Source of the DNA: G965279335 sp965279285
GTDB lineage: Bacteria > Pseudomonadota > Gammaproteobacteria > DSM-16500
Direction of reading: 5' to 3'
Length of the DNA stretch: 64,000 bases
Assembly: GCA_965279285.1 (NCBI GenBank)
Contig: OZ257148.1
Location: forward strand, 1,116,001-1,180,000
The notes beneath the pieces were generated by a model. The model was not told where the DNA came from, made no database searches, and saw nothing but the letters and a program-made list of their open reading frames with translations. The position numbers were made by a program, and so were the translations under genes. This document shows positions 8,060 through 16,513 of this stretch, in pieces. The stretch's first letter is position 1; every line of letters begins with the position of its first letter.

Positions 8060-8569
8060 ATGGCAAGTTTTGATCAATCGACAACAAGTGATGGCCTATT
8101 TGAGAAGCTGGTAGCAGTATCTCGAAATGCGAAGGTAGTTAAAGGCGGTAGAATTTTTAGTTTTGCTGTTATTGTTGTGGTAGGTGATGGTAATGGACGT
8201 ATTGGTATGGGACGTGGTAAAGCACGCGAAGTACCAATAGCGATACAAAAAGCATTGGGTAGTGCGCGGAAAAATATGCGTAATATTAATCTTAAAGATG
8301 GCACTATTTACTCACAGATTATTGGTCAACATGGCGCAACTCGCGTATTCATGAAGCCAGCATCTAGCGGAACCGGCATTATTGCTGGTGGCGCAATGCG
8401 AGCGGTGTTTGAAGTTTTGGGTGTAAAAGATGTATTAGCAAAGATTGTTGGTTCGGCTAATCCAATCAACGTGGTAAGAGCGACTTTGCATGCCTTGCAA
8501 AATATTACAACGCCTGAATATGTTGCAGCTAAACGCGGCAAGACCATTGAAGATATAGCTGGAGCTTAA
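8060..8569 (+). CDS. rpsE: 30S ribosomal protein S5
   Basis: S5 contributes to decoding fidelity and lies at the mRNA entry site. The product is 169 residues (E. coli 167). The N-terminal double-stranded RNA-binding fold is visible as VVKGGRIFSFAVIVVVGDGN and RIGMGRGKAREVP. The C-terminal domain contains GTGIIAGGAMRAVFEVLGVK. AAGGG lies upstream of the ATG; rpmD follows after four bases. Confidence 0.97.
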   Translation: MASFDQSTTSDGLFEKLVAVSRNAKVVKGGRIFSFAVIVVVGDGNGRIGMGRGKAREVPIAIQKALGSARKNMRNINLKDGTIYSQIIGQHGATRVFMKPASSGTGIIAGGAMRAVFEVLGVKDVLAKIVGSANPINVVRATLHALQNITTPEYVAAKRGKTIEDIAGA

Positions 8570-8573
8570 TTTT

Positions 8574-8762
8574 ATGCCATCAAAAAAGAAGTTAAAGATC
8601 ACGCTTGTTCGTAGCATTATAAGTGCACTGCCTAGACACAAAGAATGTATTAAAGGCTTAGGTTTGCGCCGTATGCATCATACCGTATTGGTTGATGATA
8701 CAGCTTGTAATCGTGGCATGATTAATAAAGTAAATTATTTATTATTGGTAGAGGAAGCGTAG
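8574..8762 (+). CDS. rpmD: 50S ribosomal protein L30
   Basis: L30 is a small large-subunit protein binding 23S rRNA. The product is 62 residues (E. coli 59) and has the family core KKLKITLVRSIISALPRHKE and GLGLRRMHHTVLVDDTA. It is tightly packed, four bases after rpsE and two bases before rplO. Confidence 0.96.
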   Translation: MPSKKKLKITLVRSIISALPRHKECIKGLGLRRMHHTVLVDDTACNRGMINKVNYLLLVEEA

Positions 8763-8764
8763 AA

Positions 8765-9199
8765 ATGTACCTCAACACATTACAACCCGCTCCAGGTTCT
8801 AAAACTCCCGCAATGCGTGTAGGTAGAGGAATTGGCTCAGGTAAAGGTAAAACATGCGGTAAAGGTCATAAAGGTCAAAAGGCGCGTGCAGGTGGTTATC
8901 ATAAAGTTGGTTTTGAAGGTGGTCAGATGCCTCTTCAAAGACGAATTCCTAAGTCAGGTTTTCGTTCAGCAAGAGCGCTAATTTCACAAGAAATTCGTCT
9001 TTCTGATTTAAACAAAGTGACTGCAGAAGCTGTTGATTTAGAAGTATTACGTCAATTTGGTTTGGTGAGAGCAAGTACTAAGCATGTAAAAATTATTCTC
9101 TCAGGTAAAATTGAGCGTGTTATTTCTATAAAAGGAATTCCTACCACAGCGGGTGCTCGCAAGGCAATTGAAGCTGCTGGTGGTAAAGTTGAGGCATAG
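8765..9199 (+). CDS. rplO: 50S ribosomal protein L15
   Basis: L15 is a late-assembly large-subunit protein with a long unstructured N-terminus. The product is 144 residues, as in E. coli. It shows RVGRGIGSGKGKTCGKGHKG and GFEGGQMPLQRRIPKSGF in the first half. Its TAG is directly followed by the secY ATG (TAGATG), so the two genes are likely coupled. Confidence 0.97.
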   Translation: MYLNTLQPAPGSKTPAMRVGRGIGSGKGKTCGKGHKGQKARAGGYHKVGFEGGQMPLQRRIPKSGFRSARALISQEIRLSDLNKVTAEAVDLEVLRQFGLVRASTKHVKIILSGKIERVISIKGIPTTAGARKAIEAAGGKVEA

Positions 9200-10528
9200 A
9201 TGGCAACGAACAGGTTAGGTTCAAGTTCAGCAAAATCTGGTATTGCTGATTTAAAACGAAGATTGCTCTTTGTTTTATTTGCAATATTAGTATTTAGAGT
9301 TGGATCCTATATTCCTGTTCCTGGTCTTGACCCATTAAAATTGCAACAGTTGTTTAATGCACAACAGAGTAACATTATTGGTTTATTTAATATGTTTTCT
9401 GGCGGCGCTTTAATGCGCTTCAGTGTTTTTGCATTAGGAATTATGCCCTATATTTCGGCATCTATTATTATTCAGTTATTAACTGTCATGTCTCCCCAGC
9501 TTTCTGAATTACGAAAAGAAGGTGAGTCAGGTCAAAGAAAAATTAATAAGTACACTCGCATAGGAACCTTAGTGCTTGCTACTTTTCAAGCAATTGGTGT
9601 TTCTAAAATGTTAGTGGGTCATGGGATTGCTCTGTCTCCCGGTTTTTCTTTTTACTTTACAACAGCACTGACCTTAGTGACGGGTACAATGTTTTTAATG
9701 TGGCTTGGTGAGCAAGTGACTGAGCGTGGTATAGGGAACGGGATTTCGATGATCATTTTTGCTGGTATTGTTGCTGGGCTACCCGCAGCGATAGGCAAAA
9801 CTCTTGAACAAGTGAGAGAAGGTCAGTTACAAGTTATTGGTTTGTTATTGATTATTCTTGCAGTAATAGCCGTAGTGGCTGTTGTTGTTTTTGTTGAGCG
9901 TGGACAGAGAAGAATCACGATAAATTATGCGCGAAGAATGCAAGGTGGAAAGTTATATTCGCCTAAAAGCAGTCATTTACCGTTAAAAATTAATATGTCG
10001 GGCGTAATACCGCCTATTTTTGCTTCTAGTATTATTTTATTTCCAGCCACATTAGCTCAGTGGTTTGGTCATGGCAAAGGTATGGAGTGGCTTGGATCTG
10101 TTGGACTGGCATTGCAGCCTGGTCAGCCTTTACATATGTTAGCTTTTGCTATTGCGATTATATTTTTCTGCTTCTTTTATACGGCCTTAGTTTTTAATCC
10201 CCGTGAAACAGCAGATAATTTGAAAAAATCCGGTGCCTTTATTCCAGGCATTAGACCGGGTGAAAATACGGCAAGTTATATTGACACAGTAATGACACGA
10301 TTGACTTTAGCAGGCGCAATTTATGTAACATTAATTTGCTTACTGCCAGAAGTCATGGTTTTAGTATGGAATGTACCTTTTTATTTTGGTGGCACATCTT
10401 TACTTATTATTGTTGTTGTAGTGATGGATTTTATGGCTCAAGTACAAGCTCATGTTATGTCGTATCAATATGAGTCATTGCTTAAAAAAACAAATCTTAA
10501 AGCTGGAAGCTTAGGGTTACAGCGATAA
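9200..10528 (+). CDS. secY: protein translocase subunit SecY
   Basis: SecY forms the inner-membrane channel for Sec-dependent export together with SecE and SecG, driven by SecA or the ribosome. The product is 442 residues (E. coli 443) with ten hydrophobic segments by eye. Family landmarks include SYIPVPGLDP near the start, GIMPYISASIIIQLL at the second helix region, ERGIGNGISMIIFAGI in the middle, and FIPGIRPGENT before the last helices. It starts immediately after the rplO stop and is followed by rpmJ, the usual spc-operon end. Confidence 0.98.
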   Translation: MATNRLGSSSAKSGIADLKRRLLFVLFAILVFRVGSYIPVPGLDPLKLQQLFNAQQSNIIGLFNMFSGGALMRFSVFALGIMPYISASIIIQLLTVMSPQLSELRKEGESGQRKINKYTRIGTLVLATFQAIGVSKMLVGHGIALSPGFSFYFTTALTLVTGTMFLMWLGEQVTERGIGNGISMIIFAGIVAGLPAAIGKTLEQVREGQLQVIGLLLIILAVIAVVAVVVFVERGQRRITINYARRMQGGKLYSPKSSHLPLKINMSGVIPPIFASSIILFPATLAQWFGHGKGMEWLGSVGLALQPGQPLHMLAFAIAIIFFCFFYTALVFNPRETADNLKKSGAFIPGIRPGENTASYIDTVMTRLTLAGAIYVTLICLLPEVMVLVWNVPFYFGGTSLLIIVVVVMDFMAQVQAHVMSYQYESLLKKTNLKAGSLGLQR

Positions 10529-10571
10529 AATTTTTTATAGATAGTAGAGCGCTTAAATCGGAGTGTAAGAT

Positions 10572-10685
10572 ATGAAAGTTGGTGCATCGGTTAAAAAAAT
10601 GTGTCGAAATTGTAAAATTATTCTTAGAAAAAGAGTAGTTCGAGTTATTTGTAAAGATAAAAAGCATAAACAAAAACAAGGTTAA
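10572..10685 (+). CDS. rpmJ: 50S ribosomal protein L36
   Basis: L36 is the smallest large-subunit protein, here only 37 residues (E. coli 38). It starts MKVGASVKKMCRNCKI. The zinc ligands Cys11, Cys14, Cys27 and His32 are all present, so this is the zinc-binding (C+) type. GGAG lies nine bases before the ATG. Its place 43 bases after secY is the standard end of the spc operon. A 114-base A/T-rich spacer, in which no convincing promoter was found, separates it from rpsM. Confidence 0.95.
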   Translation: MKVGASVKKMCRNCKIILRKRVVRVICKDKKHKQKQG

Positions 10686-10799
10686 GCGATTTTTGGAATA
10701 ATATCCGTTAATGATTGATTTTTTTGGGTTTCAATATTAAACTGATCCGCTTTTGTAAGTCAGTCGAATTTGTAAAATAGAAGTTGTAGGAGTGATTGA

Positions 10800-11153
10800 A
10801 TGGCAGCCCGTATTGCAGGCGTGAACATACCAGTACAGAAACATATCGTTATCGGCCTTACCGCAATTTATGGCGTAGGACGAAAGCGTGCTGATCAGAT
10901 TTGTACAGCAACAAATATTAATCCAGCAAAAAAGACTAAAGATCTTACTGAGCCGGAATTAGAGTTATTGCGTAATGAAATTGGTAAATTACGTGTTGAA
11001 GGCGACTTACGACGTGAAGTTTCGATGAATATTAAACGTCTAATTGAGTTGGGAGCTTATCGTGGTCTTAGACACCGTCGTGGTTTACCTGTTCGTGGAC
11101 AACGAACTAAGACAAATGCTCGTACCCGTAAAGGTAAGAGAAAAGGTAAATAA
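10800..11153 (+). CDS. rpsM: 30S ribosomal protein S13
   Basis: S13 sits at the top of the small-subunit head, bridges to the large subunit and contacts P-site tRNA with its C-terminal tail. The product is 117 residues (E. coli 118). It has ARIAGVNIPVQKH at the start and the basic RGLPVRGQRTKTNARTRKG tail. GGAG lies upstream of the ATG. It is the first gene of the alpha operon. Confidence 0.97.
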   Translation: MAARIAGVNIPVQKHIVIGLTAIYGVGRKRADQICTATNINPAKKTKDLTEPELELLRNEIGKLRVEGDLRREVSMNIKRLIELGAYRGLRHRRGLPVRGQRTKTNARTRKGKRKGK

Positions 11154-11194
11154 CTAAGCCAAATTATTGTAAATTTTCAGGAAAATAGTTACCA

Positions 11195-11602
11195 ATGACA
11201 GAAACTCAAACACAAGCACAAGCTAAAAAACCTAAAAAACGGGTTAAAAAGCAAGTCATAGACGGAGTTGTACACATACTTGCGTCATTTAATAATACTA
11301 ACGTCACTATTACTGACGTTCAAGGCAACACTTTATCGTGGTCTACGGCTGCGAGTTGTGGTTTTCGCGGTTCGCGTAAATCAACTCCTTATGCCGCAGG
11401 CGAAGCAGCAACAAAGGCCGCTCTTGCAGCAATTGAAAATTATGGCATGAAAAATGTTCATGTGCATGTTAAAGGCCCAGGTCCCGGCAGAGAATCCGCT
11501 ATTCGTTCTTTACATGCTGCAGGGTTAAAAATTCTGTCTATTACGGATGAAACTGGCGTGCCGCACAATGGTTGCCGTGATCCTAAAAGACGACGTGTGT
11601 AG
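11195..11602 (+). CDS. rpsK: 30S ribosomal protein S11
   Basis: S11 lies on the small-subunit platform near the E site and the Shine-Dalgarno helix. The product is 135 residues (E. coli 129), with a slightly longer Gln/Lys-rich N-terminus. The conserved VHVKGPGPGRESAIRSLHAA and PHNGCRDPKRRRV segments are present. It follows rpsM by 41 bases. Confidence 0.97.
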   Translation: MTETQTQAQAKKPKKRVKKQVIDGVVHILASFNNTNVTITDVQGNTLSWSTAASCGFRGSRKSTPYAAGEAATKAALAAIENYGMKNVHVHVKGPGPGRESAIRSLHAAGLKILSITDETGVPHNGCRDPKRRRV

Positions 11603-11616
11603 AGTAGGAGTTTAAA

Positions 11617-12237
11617 ATGGCAAGATATCGTGGACCAAAATGTAAGCTATCTAGACGAGAGAAAACAGATCTTTCACTTAAGAGTGGTGTTCGCTCATTA
11701 GATACTAAATGTAAGCTTGACACTGCACCCGGTGTGCATGGAGCAAGACGTGGCCGTGAAACTGAATATGGCTTACAGTTGCGAGCTAAGCAACGTGTTC
11801 GACGTATTTATGGAGTAATGGAACGACAGTTTAGAAATTATTTCAAAAAAGCGGCAAGTTCAAAAGGCGCTACAGGTGAAACATTGTTGAAACTATTAGA
11901 ATGTAGATTAGACAATGTGCTTTATAGAATGGGTTTTGGCTGTACTCGTGCGGAAGCTAGACAATTAGTTAGCCACCGTTCAGTACTTGTGAATGGTAAA
12001 GTGGTTAACATACCTTCGCATTCTTTAGAGCCAGGTGATGTGATCAGTATCCGTGAAAAAGCGAAAACACAGCTTCGCATTCAAGGTGCTTTAACATTAG
12101 CACAATCTAGACAAAACTGTGGATGGGTAGAGGTCGATGTGAATCAATTTTCAGGCGTATTTAAACAAATTCCTGATAGATCTGATATTTCACAAGACAT
12201 CTCTGAGAAATTAATTGTAGAGCTTTATTCTAAGTAA
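11617..12237 (+). CDS. rpsD: 30S ribosomal protein S4
   Basis: S4 nucleates small-subunit assembly on 16S rRNA and in E. coli represses the alpha operon. The product is 206 residues, identical in length to E. coli. It begins MARYRGPKCKLSRREK and has an S4 RNA-binding domain around residues 96-155 (CRLDNVLYRMGFGCTRAEAR, then SVLVNGKVVNIPS). The N-terminal zinc knuckle of the C+ form is missing. GGAG precedes the ATG. Confidence 0.97.
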   Translation: MARYRGPKCKLSRREKTDLSLKSGVRSLDTKCKLDTAPGVHGARRGRETEYGLQLRAKQRVRRIYGVMERQFRNYFKKAASSKGATGETLLKLLECRLDNVLYRMGFGCTRAEARQLVSHRSVLVNGKVVNIPSHSLEPGDVISIREKAKTQLRIQGALTLAQSRQNCGWVEVDVNQFSGVFKQIPDRSDISQDISEKLIVELYSK

Positions 12238-12263
12238 TAACTTAGAATTCAAGAGGTTATTAC

Positions 12264-13256
12264 ATGCAAAATAATCCATATGATTTTTTAACACCGCGAG
12301 CAATTGCTGTTGAAACTTTAAGTCCTTTTCATGCAAAAGTAACGTTAGAACCTTTAGAACGTGGTTTTGGCCATACATTGGGAACTACCTTACGTAGAAT
12401 ACTTCTATCATCAATGCCTGGCGCTGCGATTGTCGAAGTAAAAATAGATGGAGTACTGCATGAGTACAGTACGATACAAGGTGTTCAAGAAGACGTTATT
12501 GAAATTTTACTTAACTTAAAAAATGTTGCTATCAGAATGCATGGTAGAGAAGAAGTTACTTTAAAACTCAGTAAAAAAGGCCCTGGCCCTGTGCTTGCGG
12601 GTGATATCGAACAAGAGCACGATGTTGAAATCGTTAATCCTGATTTAGTGATTGCTAACATTAATGAGTCTGGTTCTATCAATATGACCTTAAAGGTTGT
12701 TTTAGGTAGAGGCTATCAAATGGCTTCCGCAGGTAGACGAGATGCGGAAGAAGAAAAAACCAGTATTGGCGCACTCCATATTGATGCTAGTTTTAGCCCA
12801 ATTTTGCGTGTTGCTTATGCGGTAGAAAACGCACGGGTTGAGCAACGTACCGACTTAGATAAACTCGTTATTAATATTGAAACGAATGGTACTTTAGATC
12901 CTGAAGAAGCGATTCGTCGTTCAGCTACCATTTTACAACAACAGTTATCACCTTTTGTTGATTTAAAGTCTTCTCCCGTATCTAAGGAAAACTCTGATCA
13001 ACAATCAGTTAACCCTATATTTCTACGTCCAGTAGATGATCTTGAGTTAACTGTACGTTCTGCTAATTGTTTGAAGGCAGAAAGTATTTATTTCATTGGT
13101 GATTTAGTACAGCGTTCTGAAACTGATTTGTTAAAGACGCCTAACTTAGGTAAAAAATCATTAACTGAAATTAAAAATGTATTGCAAACACATGCTTTAT
13201 CCTTAGGTATGCGTTTAGACAATTGGCCGCCAGCATCATTTAAAGATAAAGAATAG
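12264..13256 (+). CDS. rpoA: DNA-directed RNA polymerase alpha subunit
   Basis: The alpha subunit dimerises to nucleate RNA polymerase assembly, and its C-terminal domain contacts UP elements and activators. The product is 330 residues (E. coli 329). The N-terminal domain covers about residues 1-235, with the conserved LEPLERGFGHTLGTTLRRIL. The C-terminal helix-hairpin-helix domain covers about 250-320, with RSANCLKAESIYFIGDLVQR and TPNLGKKSLTEIK. An AAGAGG ribosome-binding site precedes the ATG. It lies between rpsD and rplQ as in other gammaproteobacteria. Confidence 0.98.
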   Translation: MQNNPYDFLTPRAIAVETLSPFHAKVTLEPLERGFGHTLGTTLRRILLSSMPGAAIVEVKIDGVLHEYSTIQGVQEDVIEILLNLKNVAIRMHGREEVTLKLSKKGPGPVLAGDIEQEHDVEIVNPDLVIANINESGSINMTLKVVLGRGYQMASAGRRDAEEEKTSIGALHIDASFSPILRVAYAVENARVEQRTDLDKLVINIETNGTLDPEEAIRRSATILQQQLSPFVDLKSSPVSKENSDQQSVNPIFLRPVDDLELTVRSANCLKAESIYFIGDLVQRSETDLLKTPNLGKKSLTEIKNVLQTHALSLGMRLDNWPPASFKDKE

Positions 13257-13267
13257 GAAGGTTTGTT

Positions 13268-13645
13268 ATGCGTCATCGTAACAGTGGTAGAAATTTTAGT
13301 CGAACGAGCAGTCATCGTAAGGCAATGTTTAAAAACATGATGGTTTCTTTATTAAAGCATGAATTAATAAAGACCACCGTTGCTAAAGCAAAAGAATTAA
13401 GACGCTTTATAGAGCCAATTATTACTATGGCTAAAGTGGACAGTGTTCATCATCGTCGTATTGCTTTCTCTAAGCTTCGTGATCGTGATATTGTACAAAA
13501 GCTTTTTAATGAGTTAGGTCCGCATTTTCAAACCCGTCCAGGCGGTTATTTACGTATTTTGAAGTATGGATATCGTAAAGGTGATGCTGCTCCTATGGCA
13601 ATTATTGAATTAGTGGGCCGTGAACAATCAGCTGCTGCAGCGTAA
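13268..13645 (+). CDS. rplQ: 50S ribosomal protein L17
   Basis: L17 is a large-subunit protein near the tunnel exit and the last gene of the alpha operon. The product is 125 residues (E. coli 127). It starts MRHRNSGRNFSRTSSHRKAM and contains HELIKTTVAKAKELRRFIEP. It follows rpoA by 11 bases, and an intrinsic terminator lies 16 bases after its stop. Confidence 0.97.
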   Translation: MRHRNSGRNFSRTSSHRKAMFKNMMVSLLKHELIKTTVAKAKELRRFIEPIITMAKVDSVHHRRIAFSKLRDRDIVQKLFNELGPHFQTRPGGYLRILKYGYRKGDAAPMAIIELVGREQSAAAA

Positions 13646-13661
13646 TGTTGCATTAAAGTTT

Positions 13662-13690
13662 AAAAAGCCGGTAATGCCGGCTTTTTTTTT
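13662..13690 (+). terminator. intrinsic terminator after rplQ
   Basis: An AAGCCGG/CCGGCTT stem with a five-base TAATG loop, extended by A-T pairs on both sides, is followed by nine T residues. It closes the ribosomal super-operon and separates it from ribD. Confidence 0.92.
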
Positions 13691-13713
13691 GCTAAAATTA
13701 GATGAGCTAGATT

Positions 13714-14853
13714 ATGGATCATGTTTTTCTTTTAGAAGCTTTAAAGTTAGCACTTATTCAGCGTGGTTTTTGTGCCCCAAATCCATCAGTAGGCGCGGTT
13801 ATTGTTGGAAAAGGTGATATTCTTTTAGCAACAGGCTATCATCATGGACCTGGTCTTCCACATGCGGAAATTGAGGCATTAAATCAATTAAAGCAGAGTT
13901 TGATTGGTCAGAGCGTTTCCCTTGTTGAAGCAGATGCTTTACAAAAACAACTGCTTGCCGATGCGACGATGTATGTTACTTTAGAGCCATGTTGTCATTA
14001 TGGAAGAACGCCACCGTGCACTGATGCACTTATTCAATCAGGAATAAAGCGGCTAATATATGCTTATGGTGATCCTAATCCTCTTGTTGCAGGCAAAGGT
14101 AAGACAGCATTATTAAATGTCGGAATCGATTGTCAGCATATTCCATTGCCTGAGATTGATGATTTTTATCAAAGTTATGCTTATTGGCATCGAACTAAAA
14201 TGCCGGTTGTAACTGCAAAAATCGCGATGACTATGGATGGAAGAATTGCTGGAGAACATGGAAAACCGATAAAAATAACGGGCGCTGAAATTCATCATTA
14301 TACGCATCAACAACGTAAAATTCATGATGCAATTTTAACTACTATAAAAACAATTATTGCTGATGATCCACAATTAAATGTTAGGCTCATGGATTCTTCT
14401 GGTGTAGAGAATAAAATATTGTCTAAGCCGCTTTATATTTTAGATCGTCAACTACAGCTACCTTTAAACGCAAAAATTTTTTCTACGGCCAAGTCCATTA
14501 CTCTTTTTCATGCAGAATCTGCACCAGAAAAAAACAAAAATGCTTTAATTGCTGCTGGAGTAAAGTGTATTGCTGTTGAAACAGTGGCAAATAAATTAAA
14601 TTTATTACAAGTTGCTAAATATATTGGTCAAGAGGGTGTGCATAATTTATGGATAGAAGCAGGCGGGGCATGTTTTGCGGCTTTTATACAAGAAAAATTA
14701 TTAAATTCCGCATTAATTTACATTGCACCTAAGTATTTAAGCGTAGGGCAATTTGCATTTGATGCGGGTTTGTCATTCGATTTTTCGGCGCATAAGATAC
14801 AATGGCAACAATTAGGGTCTGATGTCTTATGTACAATAAAATTTGCTGAGTAA
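13714..14853 (+). CDS. ribD: bifunctional riboflavin biosynthesis deaminase/reductase RibD
   Basis: RibD performs the second and third steps of riboflavin synthesis: deamination of the GTP cyclohydrolase II product, then NADPH-dependent reduction of the ribosyl chain. The product is 379 residues (E. coli 367). The deaminase domain has the zinc/catalytic motif His50-Ala-Glu52 and EPCCHYGRTPPC with Cys93 and Cys102. The reductase domain starts near residue 170 (VTAKIAMTMDGRIAG). The HAE to PCC spacing is about 18 residues longer than in E. coli, which accounts for the extra length. It is the first gene after the ribosomal terminator; ribE lies 1.7 kb downstream. Confidence 0.95.
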   Translation: MDHVFLLEALKLALIQRGFCAPNPSVGAVIVGKGDILLATGYHHGPGLPHAEIEALNQLKQSLIGQSVSLVEADALQKQLLADATMYVTLEPCCHYGRTPPCTDALIQSGIKRLIYAYGDPNPLVAGKGKTALLNVGIDCQHIPLPEIDDFYQSYAYWHRTKMPVVTAKIAMTMDGRIAGEHGKPIKITGAEIHHYTHQQRKIHDAILTTIKTIIADDPQLNVRLMDSSGVENKILSKPLYILDRQLQLPLNAKIFSTAKSITLFHAESAPEKNKNALIAAGVKCIAVETVANKLNLLQVAKYIGQEGVHNLWIEAGGACFAAFIQEKLLNSALIYIAPKYLSVGQFAFDAGLSFDFSAHKIQWQQLGSDVLCTIKFAE

Positions 14854-14951
14854 GTGTATTGATTTTGCTACGATTAGTGATAAATGCTATTTTATTTGCT
14901 GTTTATTTAACAGACAAATTAACAGTAAAATTACGGTGCCTCTTCGATTTT

Positions 14952-14965
14952 AAGCACATGTGCTT
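14952..14965. repeat. 14-bp perfect palindrome, possible operator
   Basis: AAGCACATGTGCTT is a perfect palindrome. Its last two bases overlap a consensus TTGACA hexamer at 14964-14969, upstream of the 15093 gene. The symmetry and position are those of a dimeric repressor site, but no known regulator motif was recognised. Confidence 0.4.
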
Positions 14966-14990
14966 GACATAGAAGCTATTTGTGTATTAA
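14964..14990 (+). promoter_or_regulatory. possible promoter upstream of the Ala/Thr-rich coiled-coil gene
   Basis: A perfect TTGACA (14964-14969) is followed by a poor -10: TATTAA at 15-base spacing or TTAAGT at 17. About 100 bases separate it from the ATG at 15093. The rest of the 239-base gap after ribD shows nothing else recognisable. Confidence 0.3.
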
Positions 14991-15092
14991 GTTGCATCAT
15001 CTTAAGTCTCTAATGGCTTGATTCTTATACTAACTTACCGGCTGAAATCAGATTATTATTTATAGCTGGTTCAAATAATTAGGTATACAAAA

Positions 15093-16331
15093 ATGAGAAG
15101 TACTCTACCAACGCAAACACCAAAAGCTCCGCCGACAACAGCTAAAAAACCCTTGGTCGCTCCCCCACCTCGAGCCGCAGCAGGGACACCACGTGCAGGC
15201 AATAACGTTAAATCACCGCCAACGGCAGCAGCAGCAAAATCGACCACAACGGCTGTTGCTACTACGACTAGAGCTGCTTCAATTACCGCAACGCCTACCG
15301 CAGCTGCGGCTAGCAAGCCTTCTTTAGTTGCTGCAACGCCAAAGATGAATGGTTCAGTAAAATCTCCTCCAACAACAGTAGGAGCACGACCAGGAACAGC
15401 TACAGCTACAACTACAACAAATAGATCTTCGTTAGTAAGTGGAACACCAACGACAGCTGCGGCAGCTAGATCTTCTGCAATAAGTGCAGCAACACCAATG
15501 GCTCCTGTTGTATTAAAATCTCCTGGTACTTTAAGAAGACAATTTGATGCTAAAAGTCTTAATTCTGGTGAAGATACCACAGCTTTAAGATCACAATTAA
15601 AAGAGTTGTTTTCAAAAATAGACACTGATTTTATTCAGCAAGTGGCGGTTTTAAAAGATAAATTTACTGAGATACAATATTATCCGGAGAAAGTTAATCT
15701 TGGAGAAGTACTGGCTGAGAAGGAAAAGTTAAAAAATCGTTTAGATGCGCGTATACGAATTTTTACACAAACTCTTTTTGAGTACCGTATGAAATTTGAA
15801 AAATTAACTAGTCTTGCTGACTTTAAAGCATTACATGCTGTTTTGACTGGGCTAGCTGACCCAAAAAATAATCCCTTAGCTTCGCATAATGCCAATATAA
15901 CGGCGTTAATTGAAAAGTACAAAAGGCTTGAGCCTATGCCTGATCCGTATAAACATGTGCAGACTAGGATTACAGAGTTGACTACTCTGATTAGTTCCGT
16001 TCAATCAACGGTCATGACTTTGCAGAATCAATTTCAAACAATGCAGCTCCAGTCCATGCAGACGCAGTTATTGAAAAAAGATGATGCGTCTACTAATATT
16101 CGTTCTGTTGAAATGACGATGCAAGCTCAGCTTCAGACAGCGCAAGCAGTGCAGACACTAACTGAACAAGTAAAGCTATTGAATCCATCGAGCCGTAATA
16201 ATGGTTTGTTTGTGAATGGAAACGGTGATTCTAAAGCTTCTCTTTCTCCTAAAGCAAAAGCAGGTAGTAATGTTGTTCCAACTAACTCATCTCTCTCTAG
16301 CGCTACGGTAACTACGGATCTTAAGTTTTAA
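15093..16331 (+). CDS. unknown Ala/Thr/Pro-rich protein with C-terminal coiled coil
   Basis: No known family was recognised. The 412-residue product has two parts. Residues 1 to about 150 are low-complexity Ala/Thr/Pro/Ser with a recurring VKSPPT motif (three variants, spaced about 45 to 65 residues). Residues 155 to about 370 are predicted helical, with heptad-like stretches and Gln-rich segments (TLQNQFQTMQLQSMQTQLL). The tail is Ser/Asn/Lys-rich. No signal peptide or membrane segment is visible. It lies between ribD and ribE, which normally are closer together, and has its own possible promoter with an overlapping palindrome. The long opposite-strand frame here is a shadow of the biased codon use. 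A secreted effector or a surface/scaffold protein are both possible; neither is shown. Confidence 0.75.
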   Translation: MRSTLPTQTPKAPPTTAKKPLVAPPPRAAAGTPRAGNNVKSPPTAAAAKSTTTAVATTTRAASITATPTAAAASKPSLVAATPKMNGSVKSPPTTVGARPGTATATTTTNRSSLVSGTPTTAAAARSSAISAATPMAPVVLKSPGTLRRQFDAKSLNSGEDTTALRSQLKELFSKIDTDFIQQVAVLKDKFTEIQYYPEKVNLGEVLAEKEKLKNRLDARIRIFTQTLFEYRMKFEKLTSLADFKALHAVLTGLADPKNNPLASHNANITALIEKYKRLEPMPDPYKHVQTRITELTTLISSVQSTVMTLQNQFQTMQLQSMQTQLLKKDDASTNIRSVEMTMQAQLQTAQAVQTLTEQVKLLNPSSRNNGLFVNGNGDSKASLSPKAKAGSNVVPTNSSLSSATVTTDLKF

Positions 16332-16341
16332 ATCAGAGAGT

Positions 16342-16418
16342 TTGGTGGGCACGCTGCGCTTTGCCCACCCTACATTATTTATTTTTGTAGGGTGGGCAAA
16401 GCGCAGCGTGCCCACCAA
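16342..16418. repeat. 33-bp inverted repeat (REP/MITE-like pair)
   Basis: The left arm 16342-16374 and right arm 16386-16418 are perfect reverse complements, separated by an 11-base T-rich loop. Each arm contains its own smaller hairpin (GGTGGGCA ... TGCCCACC). One arm, with its left flank, recurs at 20757-20800. The structure resembles a palindromic intergenic repeat pair. It could also act as a bidirectional RNA hairpin after the 15093 gene, although no T tract follows it. Confidence 0.85.
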
Positions 16419-16461
16419 GCGCTAGCCGCTCAATAGTTACAGTTAGCTGCTTATTCTTATT

Positions 16462-16484
16462 AGCCGGGGATTCTCCCGGCTTTT
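16462..16484 (+). terminator. probable intrinsic terminator before ribE
   Basis: An AGCCGGG/CCCGGCT stem with a six-base loop is followed by TTTT. It lies 29 bases before the ribE start, so it would end transcription coming from the 15093 gene. No clear ribE promoter was found after it. Confidence 0.65.
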
Positions 16485-16513
16485 GCTAATTTACTTATTA
16501 AGCAAGGAAAATC

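Noticed and set aside
10686..10799. A promoter in the gap between rpmJ and rpsM.
   Set aside because: TTGATT and TATTAA are present but only 14 bases apart, so no convincing promoter could be called.
15071..15625. A 184-residue minus-strand reading frame rich in Ala and Val opposite the unknown coiled-coil gene.
   Set aside because: It mirrors the Ala/Thr codon bias of the plus-strand gene, has no ribosome-binding site and no recognisable domain.
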